Source: Rheinheimera sp. EpRS3
GTDB lineage: Bacteria; Pseudomonadota; Gammaproteobacteria; Enterobacterales; Alteromonadaceae
DNA: 64,000 bases
Assembly: GCF_001513785.1 (NCBI RefSeq)
Contig: NZ_LNQS01000001.1
Coordinates: 1,302,001-1,366,000, forward strand
Direction of reading: 5' to 3'
The notes under the pieces were generated by a model. The model was given only the letters and a program-made list of their open reading frames with translations, did not search any database and was not told where the DNA came from. The position numbers and the translations under genes are program-made. How positions within the stretch are numbered: position 1 is the first letter of the stretch; every line of letters begins with the position of its first letter. Shown here piece by piece: positions 25,825-33,877 of the stretch.

Positions 25825-26251
25825 CTGTTTCCAACTCATGGCGTGCGGCCGTGGCCAGAAAATGGCTGCGATCACGGTATTTGTCTGGCGAGGTTTTAAC
25901 TTTGTTGTCTATGCGGCTGATTAAGGTGTCAGGTATGCTGATGTTAATCCGCTTTGGCTTGCCTTCAAATGCCGACATATCGACATGTACCAACAGCCAG
26001 GCGTTGCAAAAGGCGTAGTCGGTTAATTTCTGATAGGCCAGTACACCGGCATCTTTAATATCCTGTACCGGCAAACCTTGTTCCTGCATCTGTTCCAGCA
26101 GCATGGTAATGGCTTCTGTAACCATCGGCGCTATGTCTTCCTGACAATCTGCAGCGCTATAGCAACTGAAATTATCAGTACACAGCGCTGGCACCACCAG
26201 GCCGAAAGCTTCACCGTTCTTGGGCTCTTCTATACCGACTGAAAAATACAT
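25814..26251 (-). CDS. hicB: HicB-family antitoxin
   Basis: 145 aa. The N-terminal degenerate RNase H-like HicB fold (FSVGIEEPKNGEAFGLVVPAL) precedes a C-terminal ribbon-helix-helix DNA-binding part (RINISIPDTLISRIDNKVK ... RSHFLATAARHEL). It neutralises HicA and represses the operon. AGGTGAT lies before the ATG. The gene follows hicA by 24 bp, in the usual toxin-first order, and ends in its own terminator. Confidence 0.9.
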   Translation of the reverse strand: MYFSVGIEEPKNGEAFGLVVPALCTDNFSCYSAADCQEDIAPMVTEAITMLLEQMQEQGLPVQDIKDAGVLAYQKLTDYAFCNAWLLVHVDMSAFEGKPKRINISIPDTLISRIDNKVKTSPDKYRDRSHFLATAARHELETAGQ

Positions 26252-26275
26252 ACATCACCTCGCAGCTGTAACAAG

Positions 26276-26458
26276 CTAAATACCTGCCGATTTCTTAATG
26301 GATTTAACTGTACCTATTGGCAGTGAACCTTTAGGGTGAGGCACAGCAAAAGTTTTTCCGGTAATGGGGGAGTACCAAATCTGGTGGCTGCCTTTACCCT
26401 GGCGTTTTAGCTCACAACCGGCTGCTGAAAGCTCCTTTATCAGATCCGTCGATTTCAT
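26276..26458 (-). CDS. hicA: HicA-family mRNA interferase toxin
   Basis: 60 aa once the start is set at ATG 26458, which has GGGAGG 6 nt upstream; the longer frame from 26581 only adds unrelated sequence. The double-stranded-RNA-binding-like fold is complete, with the catalytic His in GKGSHQIW and the C-terminal HPKGSLPIGTVKSIKKSAGI-type end. It cleaves mRNA to arrest growth. With hicB it forms an apparently intact type II module. Confidence 0.92.
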   Translation of the reverse strand: MKSTDLIKELSAAGCELKRQGKGSHQIWYSPITGKTFAVPHPKGSLPIGTVKSIKKSAGI

Positions 26459-26501
26459 TGCGCCTCCCAACCTTGGAATAATTATACACACAGATACACA
26501 C

Positions 26502-26574
26502 ACGGCAATGTGCAAAGTGGTTTTCAGTAGTGGCACGGGTTGCAAATCGCTGGTATTGCATCTAAGTGAAAAAG
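26502..26574 (+). pseudogene. Decayed HigA-like antitoxin fragment, copy A
   Basis: About 70 bp clearly related to the relic at 27202-27270 (shared GCAAAGTG-TTTTCAG and AAATCGCTGGTAT blocks), but with in-frame stops and shifted frames. Only a stretch like CKSLVLHLSEK is left of the GKSLVSQILSGK core. It lies in the hicAB promoter region on the opposite strand. Confidence 0.5.
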
Positions 26575-26589
26575 CATACACTCAATTTT

Positions 26590-26686
26590 ATTGTGCCTTT
26601 TAATCATACAGCCTTCAGCAATTGTCAGATTTACAATGCCTGATAAATTTTCCGCCTGACGTTGAAAATTCACACTAAGGCACAAT
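26590..26686. repeat. 10-bp inverted repeat bounding a 97-bp segment
   Basis: ATTGTGCCTT (26590-26599) and its exact complement AAGGCACAAT (26677-26686) flank an AT-rich segment between relic A and the GNAT pseudogene. This could be a miniature element or chance. Confidence 0.4.
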
Positions 26687-26720
26687 TAATCTCTGCGACT
26701 GTTAAAAATAAGGGAATAAA

Positions 26721-27173
26721 GTGGAAATTAGTTTGCGCGAAGTAACAAAGGATAATTGGTTAGATGTTATTCATCTGCAAATAAGCCAGTAGCAAGAAGA
26801 CTATGTTGCGCAAAATGCAGAGTCGATAGTGGAATCACACTTTTACGATCATTACGTAAATCGTGCCATTTACCGGGGCGAGGAGGTGGTGGGGTTTTTA
26901 CAGTATTATCAAGAGCTGGAAGAAGGTTTGCCGGATGAATTTTATATTGCCCAGTTTATGGTCGATTTAAAACTACAGGGGCAGGGTATAGGTACTGAAG
27001 CAACCCGGTTGGCAATAGCGGAAATAAGCCAAATTCCCGAGTGCAAAATTATCTCTATTTTGTATATGCCAGGCCATCATGCCATGCGCGACTTTTACGC
27101 CCGTTTTGGTTTTGTTGTTACTGAAGAAGACGAAAACGATGGCGTGGTGATGGAGCTTAAAGTACGAGACTAA
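26721..27173 (+). pseudogene. GNAT acetyltransferase interrupted by an in-frame amber codon
   Basis: From GTG 26721 the frame reads EISLREVTKDNWLDVIHLQ, then TAG at 26790-26792, then continues without a shift as QEDYVAQNAESIVESHFYDH to the stop at 27173. It keeps the acetyl-CoA-binding LKLQGQGIGTEATRLAIAE motif. It resembles BltD/diamine N-acetyltransferase-like enzymes of about 150 aa. The single TAG is the only lesion; an internal GTG at 26829 could give a shortened product. Confidence 0.8.
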
Positions 27174-27195
27174 TGCCCTTTACGGCTGCTGATAG

Positions 27196-27337
27196 CCCCA
27201 GTACGGTTTTACGCAAAGTGATTTTCAGCAGGAGATAGGCGGTAAATCGCTGGTATCGCAAATTTTAAGCGGCAAGCGCCCGCTAACGCCGTGCCATATC
27301 AAAGCAGTTTGGTATACCAGCAGCGATGTTTGTTTGA
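27196..27337 (+). pseudogene. Decayed HigA-like antitoxin, copy B
   Basis: One frame reads YGFTQSDFQQEIGGKSLVSQ then ILSGKRPLTPCHIKA, a clear match to the helix-turn-helix of HigA-type (COG5499-like) antitoxins. One base later, in another frame, it reads FGIPAAMFV and stops, which is the usual end of these proteins. A small deletion has therefore removed a few codons and shifted the frame. The N-terminal part is missing, with a stop (TAG) just upstream. Confidence 0.7.
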
Positions 27338-27566
27338 TATCGTCGCTGCGAATTTAAACGGCGGGTATGAGCGAATAGCAGAGTTGGCTTCTAATTCGTT
27401 AATGATGAACTATTTCGAGTTAGATCGGGAGCGGAGAGGGGACGATTAAAAGAGTTTGTTACACAACCTTTACAGAGCTCCCCGCCGACTATACTCAAAC
27501 CAGCCCTCCCTGACAGTTTGTAATTGCAACTTGGCGCTAGCAACGATAGACTAAGTTTGGTATTAG

Positions 27567-27591
27567 AAATTGCTGCAAATGAGCAATTTTT
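27567..27591 (+). terminator. Terminator-like stem-loop upstream of sce7726-type gene
   Basis: Stem AAATTGCT / AGCAATTT with a 7-nt loop, followed by TT and a T-rich tail. It lies 50 bp before the start of the next gene, so it could end upstream transcription or attenuate that gene. Confidence 0.45.
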
Positions 27592-27641
27592 AGCTAAACA
27601 AGTCTGAATTTATTTCAATTAGATGCTTCTTTTGTGAATTG

Positions 27642-28250
27642 ATGAAAATGAGCCCAAATAATAACTTATCTGACAAAGATATTAGGGAAGCTTTAAAGAA
27701 GTATTTGCTAAGCAAGCCAACTCCCCCTCAAGTTGTTGTTGATGAACTCTCCGTTCATAATGGCAATGCAATTGCAGACATAGTGGCATTGGATAAATAT
27801 GCTCACTGTTTCGAAATTAAAAGCGATAAAGATACTCTGTCTAGACTTTCACGACAGATTTCTTTTTATGATTTTACATTTAAAAAAAATACGCTTGTAA
27901 CGACCGAAAAATATTTATTGAAAGCTGAGTCTCTAATTCCAGACTATTGGGGGATTTTGTTAGCCAAGAGAACAAACAGTGTAAAAATAGTTAACTATCG
28001 GAACGCCAAAATCAACCGAAATTGGAATGCAGAAAAAGCTCTTCTAACCTTATGGAAAAGTGAACTACTCGAAGTCGACTCAAGGTTATCAAGTGGCAAG
28101 TCACCTAGAAGTAATTCTAGAGCACAAATAGCAAAGAAAATAGTTGACGATACATGTAGTAGGTTGGTTCAAAAAAGTTTTTTTGAAATATTAGCCGATA
28201 GATTCGAAACTAAATACCAACCCTTCGAAATAACTAAATATTGTCTATAA
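27642..28250 (+). CDS. sce7726-family nuclease-like protein
   Basis: About 202 aa. The DKDIREAL start, ADIVALDKYAHCFEIKSDKDTL and SRLSRQISFYDFTF segments match the sce7726 family, whose D...ExK pattern (Asp in ADI, Glu-Ile-Lys in FEIKSDKD) is that of PD-(D/E)xK nucleases. Such proteins turn up in defence and mobile regions; the target is unknown. The codon set is AT-rich, unlike the surroundings. Its end overlaps the convergent Beta-family gene by 17 nt. The start could also be the ATG at 27648. Confidence 0.8.
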   Translation: MKMSPNNNLSDKDIREALKKYLLSKPTPPQVVVDELSVHNGNAIADIVALDKYAHCFEIKSDKDTLSRLSRQISFYDFTFKKNTLVTTEKYLLKAESLIPDYWGILLAKRTNSVKIVNYRNAKINRNWNAEKALLTLWKSELLEVDSRLSSGKSPRSNSRAQIAKKIVDDTCSRLVQKSFFEILADRFETKYQPFEITKYCL

Positions 28251-29307
28251 TAAATGAAATATGACAGTTAACTGTAGTTTCGATCCACTTTGAAGGGCTG
28301 CCACAAGTAGTAACTATGACGCCCCCCTTAACTTTTTTAGTTAAAGTTCGATTGGCAACTCTTTCGATATAATCATCTCCGTTGGAAAAATGTTTACCTC
28401 TGTAGAGGCCACAATTTAGTACCTCCTTGGCCAGATCATAGAATTGGTAGTCGCCGTGAGTTTTCAGTGCTCCGCCCCTTACTCCAAAAGCTACATCAAG
28501 TTGAGTATAAATAATTTTAGGGCATTGCACATTCCTCATGATTTCAACTGGAATATTTACATCTGAATATTCCGGAGAAACCACTGTATAATCACCGTAG
28601 ATCACGTCTTTTTGTGAGATAAAATCTAGTTTATCCCAAAGGCTATTTTCATAGCGGGTAAATGTGCAGCTGGACTGTGGATCTATTAGTTCTGAAATTG
28701 GAGAAGTAATAGATGAAGAAGTGACTATTATGTCCTGCACACTATCAAGCTCATCGCATCTATTAAGAAAAGATGAACAATTATTAGCCATTGCTTCATA
28801 ATTTTGTTCATTAACAATCCGACAGTCTAGTATCAAATCAAAAGAAATGTCCCCATTAAACTGGGAAAATAATTTTTCTAATTTATTTTTAGTTATATTA
28901 AAACTTAGTAGGTCTTCATCCACTAGCCTGATAGCCAAATAGGCTTTATCTCCGAGAGTGTTTAAAACTGACTGCAAATGCTCAGGCTCTCGGTCAAGAC
29001 CAATTACAGGGATAACAGAGTAATCGGAAAACTCATTAAGAACAAATTGATAGAATGGAACCCCGCCAACATTTATGCCTGAAGGAATATCAAATACATC
29101 TAGGTAGAACCAAAATGGGTGAAATTCTTGAGCCATTCCCATACTTTTTCTGGCGGATAAGACATTATTAACTATTTCGGATTGAGATATTTTATTTGGT
29201 CTTGGTATGTCGAAAAAAGGTATTATTTCTTTTATTCTTTCTTTAGAGAGTAAAGATAAAGCTCTAATTTCATTTTGCTTAGCTTTTAAAAAAGGCACAT
29301 ATTTCAT
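28234..29307 (-). CDS. Beta-family protein (Pfam Beta_protein type)
   Basis: 357 aa. The opening YVPFLKAKQNEIRALSLLS, the IIPFFDIPRP segment, VIPVIGLDRE and the central LILDCRIVN fit the uncharacterised 'beta family' often found near phage-related and defence genes. The secondary structure suggests a TIM-barrel-like alternation of strands and helices. It is the last gene of the operon; its ATG overlaps the metallopeptidase stop (ATGA). Composition is AT-rich: 33% GC counted over 28681-28740. Biochemical role unknown. Confidence 0.7.
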   Translation of the reverse strand: MKYVPFLKAKQNEIRALSLLSKERIKEIIPFFDIPRPNKISQSEIVNNVLSARKSMGMAQEFHPFWFYLDVFDIPSGINVGGVPFYQFVLNEFSDYSVIPVIGLDREPEHLQSVLNTLGDKAYLAIRLVDEDLLSFNITKNKLEKLFSQFNGDISFDLILDCRIVNEQNYEAMANNCSSFLNRCDELDSVQDIIVTSSSITSPISELIDPQSSCTFTRYENSLWDKLDFISQKDVIYGDYTVVSPEYSDVNIPVEIMRNVQCPKIIYTQLDVAFGVRGGALKTHGDYQFYDLAKEVLNCGLYRGKHFSNGDDYIERVANRTLTKKVKGGVIVTTCGSPSKWIETTVNCHISFIIDNI

Positions 29308-30191
29308 TCTTCACCCCAAATTATAGTTCTAGTATTGAACTCGGTCACTAATCCACTGTGTAATTTGTAATCTCGTCTTTCCCGTCTTATTCTTCCTGCA
29401 ACTATAGATGGGTGCACTCCTACCATTGTAGCTAAATCAATAATTGATTTTAATTTATAATGATGGCCAAATTTTAAAGGACTCCTATTCCATAAATGCC
29501 TTGGAATCAGATTGTTTTTGGCATACATATCTGCTTCAATTTCTATATCGGAAGTAGCTTCAAAGTCTTCTGAATCTAAGATTGGAGTATCCAACATTTC
29601 TAGGTGTTGACATATATGGCCTAGCTCGTGAAACAATGTAAACCAAAAGTTATCTAATCTATTGTGTCTCAAGCTCATTCCAATGTACGGTCTATCCGTT
29701 ATGGTTTTTCCAACAACACCGTCAATGAGTGAAGATTTAATAGTCGGTTCATAGATAAGTATGATTCCAACTTCAAGAAATAACGAAGGTAAATTTACTA
29801 TTTCCTTAGGGACTAAACTTAGGTTTTTAACTCTTTCCAAAAACAAATCATCGACAAGGTTTAAATCGAATGATTGGATCTTTTGAGAGGATTCAATTTT
29901 ATGTGCTCTATTATTTATTATTCCAGCCCAGATTGATCCATATAACTGGCTGCTTTTTTCTGATTTTCTAAATAATCTCTGCGTGCTACCCGAAGCTGAT
30001 ATGAATGCAACGACATCTGCTAATTCATCTGAGACTATAACACCTCTATTCAGAAGCTCTTTTATTGGAAGATGTTCCCAGTTTTCTTTTACTTGTTTGT
30101 ATAAAGAAACAAGAGAATTATTTTCATCAGCAATATTGTTATTGGAGTCAATGAGGTATATGTCGAAATCATCTGATTCTGGACTATTCAT
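29304..30191 (-). CDS. ImmA/IrrE-family metallopeptidase
   Basis: 295 aa. A zinc-protease motif HELGH with a downstream Glu-rich EIEADMYA helix is embedded in the ImmA/IrrE domain (FWFTLFHELGHICQH ... DIEIEADMYAKNNLIP). Such enzymes cleave a partner repressor or act as C-terminal domains of antitoxin-like regulators. I chose ATG 30191, because AGGAG lies 9 nt upstream and it overlaps the previous stop by 8 nt; a longer TTG frame from 30227 is less likely. No repressor HTH gene is next to it; the N-terminal half (about 130 aa) is of unknown fold. Confidence 0.85.
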   Translation of the reverse strand: MNSPESDDFDIYLIDSNNNIADENNSLVSLYKQVKENWEHLPIKELLNRGVIVSDELADVVAFISASGSTQRLFRKSEKSSQLYGSIWAGIINNRAHKIESSQKIQSFDLNLVDDLFLERVKNLSLVPKEIVNLPSLFLEVGIILIYEPTIKSSLIDGVVGKTITDRPYIGMSLRHNRLDNFWFTLFHELGHICQHLEMLDTPILDSEDFEATSDIEIEADMYAKNNLIPRHLWNRSPLKFGHHYKLKSIIDLATMVGVHPSIVAGRIRRERRDYKLHSGLVTEFNTRTIIWGEE

Positions 30192-30810
30192 TGTAGAAAA
30201 CTCCTGCTCGATCTTTTTCCATTTCAAGATAATGTAGATTTTGCTTGTTAGGATCTAAACCAAAATCGCGCATGCCTATCTGATGATAATACGGTAGTGC
30301 TTGTGGAAGTGAGTGTAAAGCGAAGCCTTCTTCGTATGCTAGTTTTTGATTGATATATTTCCCAGCTTCTCTCAACATCAACGTGCCCAAGCCCTTGAAC
30401 TTTGGTGTGCTAACAGGAGTTTTCCTATTACATGGGGCTACCGCTAGAAAATCTACGTAGTGTATTTGACTGGGGGAAACTCTACGTAGTTCGGGATGCA
30501 ACACAATCATCGCACATTCAATACTGCCATTATTTTCAATAGTAAACCAAAGATAGCTATTAGATTTAAGAACTTTTGCTTTATGATGCCACTGCCAATG
30601 GGAGTCTCCAAAATTACAGTCGTTAAGCATCTCGCTATCTGATTTCAACGGAAATTGCAGCCTATAGGCATCAAAGACGTTTACAAACTGCGCTACCCAC
30701 TCCGATTGCATTTGCATAGATTTTACAAGATCTAAACCAACCAGAAGTTCAAGGTCGTGCTCCCGTGATTGGTTGTCTGCAATCTTCCCTCTCCAAACTG
30801 AGTCTTTCAT
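30184..30810 (-). CDS. GNAT-family N-acetyltransferase-like protein
   Basis: About 208 aa with a GNAT core: VDFLAVAP strand 4, the KFKGLGTLMLREAGKYI acetyl-CoA loop and helix (variant of Q/RxxGxG/A), and a C-terminal HSLPQALPYYHQIGMRDFG. It is the first gene of the AT-rich operon. Its stop overlaps the metallopeptidase start. The start is uncertain: ATG 30810 with a weak GGA, or TTG/GTG at 30846/30843 without one. An acetyltransferase leading an ImmA/IrrE-Beta operon suggests modification of a cell target. Confidence 0.75.
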   Translation of the reverse strand: MKDSVWRGKIADNQSREHDLELLVGLDLVKSMQMQSEWVAQFVNVFDAYRLQFPLKSDSEMLNDCNFGDSHWQWHHKAKVLKSNSYLWFTIENNGSIECAMIVLHPELRRVSPSQIHYVDFLAVAPCNRKTPVSTPKFKGLGTLMLREAGKYINQKLAYEEGFALHSLPQALPYYHQIGMRDFGLDPNKQNLHYLEMEKDRAGVFYNE

Positions 30811-30969
30811 ATTCAATCCATTAATTTTTCCCCAGTCTAGCACCAAAGATTCAGAATTAACAAATCGTTCTGTTTCGGTGCAATAACAAGCTATATATTA
30901 ACAACTGGTTTTTCACAAACCGGACCTTTAGCGGGGCGGCACTTTGCCCTGCGGATTACAATTCATTTG

Positions 30970-31884
30970 CTAAAGCTGTTGCTGATACTGCTGCAAAAAA
31001 TCGACAAAGGCGGTTACCCGTGCCGGACGAAAGCGGCCTGGCGGGTATACCGCGTAAATACCGGCTTGCGCTAAGCTCCAGTCCGGTAGTAGGCGGATTA
31101 ACTGGCCGCTGCTTACCAGGTCGCGGGCGCTGTAGTCGGGCAGTATGCCCATGCCTGCACCGGCCAGCATAAGTGCTGTAATGGTTTGGGTAGAGCTGGT
31201 TTTAAGCGCTGCCGGCAAATACTGGCTTATTTGCTGTTTGGCCCCGGTTTGTGGGTCAGTTTGGCTAAAAGTCCACTGCTGCGGTTGGCTAAGCGGCGTA
31301 AAGGCGATAAAGCGCTGGCTGGCTAAATCGGCCGGTAGTAGTGGTATGCCGGCTTGTGCCAGATAGGCCGGGGCGGCCAGTAGCCATTGCTCAAAGTTGC
31401 CGAGCTTACGGGCATGCTGGCCGGAGTCTTTTAACCAACCGGCGCGAATGCTTAAATCGATACCTTCTTTGATTAAATCTTTAACCTGATCGCTGCTGCG
31501 AAACTCCACCTCTAAGGCTGGATGCAGTGCCATAAAGGCCACTACGGCAGGGGCCAGGATGCGGTTGGTGTAATCTTCCGGTGCGCTTAATACCAGCTTG
31601 CCCTGCAATACCTTGTCGCTGCTTTGCAATTGTTGCAACGCTTGTTGCAGCTCGTCCAGCAGTGGCAGACAGTCGCGCAGCAGTTGCTCGCCGGCGCGGG
31701 TTAAGCTGAGCTGGCGTGTGGTGCGGCGAAACAGCGCTACCCCCAGTTGCTGCTCCAGCGCTTTTAACTGCAGGCTAATGGTGGTTTTGCTGCAGCCCAG
31801 TTGCTCGGCCGCCGCGGTAAAGCTGCCGGCCTTCTGTAAACGCTGCACCAGTTGCAGGCTATTTAGATCCGCTTGATTTGGCAT
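30970..31884 (-). CDS. LysR-family transcriptional regulator
   Basis: 304 aa. The N-terminal winged helix (LQLVQRLQKAGSFTAAAEQLGCSKTTISLQLKALEQQLGV) is followed by the LysR effector domain from about residue 90. It belongs to the CrgA/DsdC-like group with an AGWLKDSGQHARKL segment. It diverges from an NAD(P)-binding reductase gene, its probable target. A TGTTT-N9-AAACA repeat at 31888-31906 lies just before its start. Confidence 0.93.
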   Translation of the reverse strand: MPNQADLNSLQLVQRLQKAGSFTAAAEQLGCSKTTISLQLKALEQQLGVALFRRTTRQLSLTRAGEQLLRDCLPLLDELQQALQQLQSSDKVLQGKLVLSAPEDYTNRILAPAVVAFMALHPALEVEFRSSDQVKDLIKEGIDLSIRAGWLKDSGQHARKLGNFEQWLLAAPAYLAQAGIPLLPADLASQRFIAFTPLSQPQQWTFSQTDPQTGAKQQISQYLPAALKTSSTQTITALMLAGAGMGILPDYSARDLVSSGQLIRLLPDWSLAQAGIYAVYPPGRFRPARVTAFVDFLQQYQQQL

Positions 31885-31887
31885 GAT

Positions 31888-31906
31888 TGTTTTAATTTAT
31901 TAAACA
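31888..31906. promoter_or_regulatory. Candidate LysR box
   Basis: Imperfect palindrome TGTTT-N9-AAACA, AT-rich, directly upstream of the LysR start codon in the divergent region. It matches the general shape of LysR autoregulatory sites; weak on its own. Confidence 0.35.
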
Positions 31907-32001
31907 GTTATTTTAATATTAAGCTATTTTTCTGTGTTAATCGAGCCGCGATAATGCCTGCACATTAATTGTTAAGACAGCAACCTTGTGAGGAAAATAG
32001 G

Positions 32002-32640
32002 ATGGAATTAGTTATTTTAGGGGCATCAGGTTTTATCGGCTCGGCCATTACTGCCGAGGCACTAAGCCGTGGCCACACTGTAACGGCAGTGGTAAACCGG
32101 CCGGAGCGCATAGCGGCCAAAGCGGGCTTAACGGTGGTAGGGCTGGATATTAACGATACGCCTGCGTTAACCAAACTGCTTAATGGCAAAGCCATAGTGA
32201 TCAGCGCCTTTAGCGGCCACGCGCAGCAAGACGTAAAGGGCTACTATTTACAGGCGTTTAATTCGGTATTTACCGCGGCAACGGCAGGCAAGGTCGGCCG
32301 TTTGCTGGTAGTCGGTGGTGCAGCAACCTTACTGCTCCCCGATGGCAGCCGCTTACTGGATAGCCCGGATTTCCCGCCGGAATATCGCGCTACTGCCGAA
32401 GGTGCGGCAGAGGTACTGCAGCAGTTGCGCGGGCAAAATGCGCTCAGCTGGAGCTTTTTATCACCGGCGGCAGAGATTTTTCCGGGCGATAAAACCGGCA
32501 ACTTCCGGCTGGGCTCAGATAATTTACTTGCCGACAGCGCAGGCAAAAGCCGTATCTCTAACGGCGATTATGCTGTAGCTATGCTGGATGAAGTTGAGCA
32601 GCCGCAGCATATAAACCAGCGTTTTAGCCTGGCGTATTGA
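32002..32640 (+). CDS. NAD(P)-binding short-chain reductase (NmrA/YwnB-like)
   Basis: 212 aa. The Rossmann start VILGASGFIGSAITAEALSR carries the GxxGxxG nucleotide motif, followed by VVGLDINDTPALTKLL and a VVGGAATLL segment typical of the BLVRB/YwnB-like group. These reduce quinones or flavins, or only sense NADP. The ATG at 32002 (TGAGGAAAATAGG upstream) is preferred to a TTG at 31969. It diverges from the LysR regulator. Confidence 0.87.
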   Translation: MELVILGASGFIGSAITAEALSRGHTVTAVVNRPERIAAKAGLTVVGLDINDTPALTKLLNGKAIVISAFSGHAQQDVKGYYLQAFNSVFTAATAGKVGRLLVVGGAATLLLPDGSRLLDSPDFPPEYRATAEGAAEVLQQLRGQNALSWSFLSPAAEIFPGDKTGNFRLGSDNLLADSAGKSRISNGDYAVAMLDEVEQPQHINQRFSLAY

Positions 32641-32660
32641 TTAGGCGACATTGCCCATAG

Positions 32661-33089
32661 TTAATGGATTAACCAATAAAACGACAGATGGCTGGCGCTG
32701 ACTACCAGCGTCAGCTGATTGCGCAAAGCGCGATAGCCTATGCTGTACTGGCGGTTAATGCCGAGACGGTATTCGGTTAACCGCAGCAGTACAAACAAAC
32801 AGGCCTGAGCAAGTAAGAAGTATTCAACCGCGGTAAATAAGGCGATAAAACTCAGCACCGGAAAGATTACCGCCGCTATGGCTAAACGGTCGGCTTTTGC
32901 TGTGGTTGTAGTGTTGCTATGCAGTACAGGCCACAACACGCCGGCCATAAAACCTAAAATCAGTGCACTGTACAAGCTGTAGAGCTCAAGCGTTTGTGCC
33001 GCACTGAGATAAAAAGGTTGCAGGTACAATAGCGGCAGGGCAATAAAAGGCATTAAGCCGGCATAACCCAACACGGATAAGCGTGACAT
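32661..33089 (-). CDS. DUF3429 membrane protein
   Basis: 142 aa with four to five hydrophobic helices, opening LSVLGYAGLMPFIALPLLYL and ending with the paired ALRNQLTLVVSASHLSFYW helix, as in DUF3429. Role unknown. Its ATG overlaps the previous stop by one base (TAATG), so it is the translationally coupled third gene of a three-gene unit. Confidence 0.82.
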   Translation of the reverse strand: MSRLSVLGYAGLMPFIALPLLYLQPFYLSAAQTLELYSLYSALILGFMAGVLWPVLHSNTTTTAKADRLAIAAVIFPVLSFIALFTAVEYFLLAQACLFVLLRLTEYRLGINRQYSIGYRALRNQLTLVVSASHLSFYWLIH

Positions 33090-33433
33090 TATAAGTTCTC
33101 CATTAAAATAGCCTGGCGCTCGTCTTCGGTTAAAATACCCACTAACACTGTGCGACGGCGTAGTTTATTCATCCGCTCGCCGTTATCCAGCAGTGCCGCC
33201 TTAAACAGTTCCGGCTGGTTAAGACAATCTAAAATACTGAACCAGTGAATATAGCCACTATGGCGCAGTAAACCGGCCTGATAACGTTGTTCCAGCGTGT
33301 TTAGTACTTGCGCCAGCCGTTCGGGCTCGGCCAACAACTTATCGGCCATGGCACTGTGCAGGCGTAAGATCTGCGCATCGGTTGCCGCGCTTTGTTTGGT
33401 TAAGGTGCGCCGGCGCATGGTTATAGTGTGCAA
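33089..33433 (-). CDS. Hypothetical helical protein
   Basis: 114 aa, basic and helical (LRLHSAMADKLLAEPERLAQVLNTLEQRYQ). No family recognised. It overlaps the DCC-type gene by 13 nt at its start and the DUF3429 gene by one base at its end, so it is certainly translated in this operon if the flanking genes are. Confidence 0.65.
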   Translation of the reverse strand: MHTITMRRRTLTKQSAATDAQILRLHSAMADKLLAEPERLAQVLNTLEQRYQAGLLRHSGYIHWFSILDCLNQPELFKAALLDNGERMNKLRRRTVLVGILTEDERQAILMENL

Positions 33434-33765
33434 TCGCCGCTTGAGCAGTTACTGCGTTTGGCGGCCCAGTAAGCATAGGCTTTGCTGGCCAGCCAGTAAC
33501 AAGGCGGCAGGCGTAAAAACGCGACCAGCCAGCTATGTCCAGCCAATTGCCAGTAGTGCAGGCTGGCGTCTATGCCAATTAAAAAATGATCCTCCCGCCA
33601 CAAATGAATTTGCTGCATCATGGCCGCTTTATTTACCCCGGCAAAGCCGCTAAAGCCCTCCGCGCTGATATCGATAAGCTCCAAATGCGGCCGCAGTTTC
33701 GGGGCCAGCCAGTTAATTTCGCGCCGGCATAAAGCACAGCTGCCATCAAAAAACAGTTTTTGCAT
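33421..33765 (-). CDS. DCC-family (DUF393) thiol-disulfide protein
   Basis: 114 aa. The FFDGSCALCRREINWL motif places the paired Cys in the thioredoxin-like DCC signature (DG-x-C-x-x-C). A later CNC-like CSSGDC tail follows. The ATG at 33765 is preferred to 33783, since AGAGG lies upstream and the protein then starts at the DCC domain. First gene of the three-gene unit. Confidence 0.83.
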   Translation of the reverse strand: MQKLFFDGSCALCRREINWLAPKLRPHLELIDISAEGFSGFAGVNKAAMMQQIHLWREDHFLIGIDASLHYWQLAGHSWLVAFLRLPPCYWLASKAYAYWAAKRSNCSSGDCTL

Positions 33766-33877
33766 CTCTTGCCTCTTTTGCACTGCTAAGTGCTTAATTG
33801 CGCTGTTGGCTAAATACTGTTGCTGCGGTTACGGCTGGCGCGCATTATGGATCAGTGCGTTTATTCGCTATTGCTGC

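Larger units (their letters stand above)
27174..27641. other. 468-bp stretch with gene relics and island boundary
   Basis: No intact gene. Contains a HigA-like relic, a further 37-codon coding-like tail (27336-27449, ends ELDRERRGDD) of unknown origin, and a stem-loop at 27567-27591. Base composition falls sharply toward the following AT-rich genes. Confidence 0.55.

Noticed and set aside
25683-26018. 111-codon plus-strand frame over the junction and hicB
   Set aside because: It runs out of frame through the displaced fsr tail and antisense to hicB.
26590-26686. Integron attC site, suggested by TA and GNAT cassettes nearby
   Set aside because: The inverted repeat lacks the core-site consensus (GTTRRRY/RYYYAAC) and no integrase or further sites are seen.
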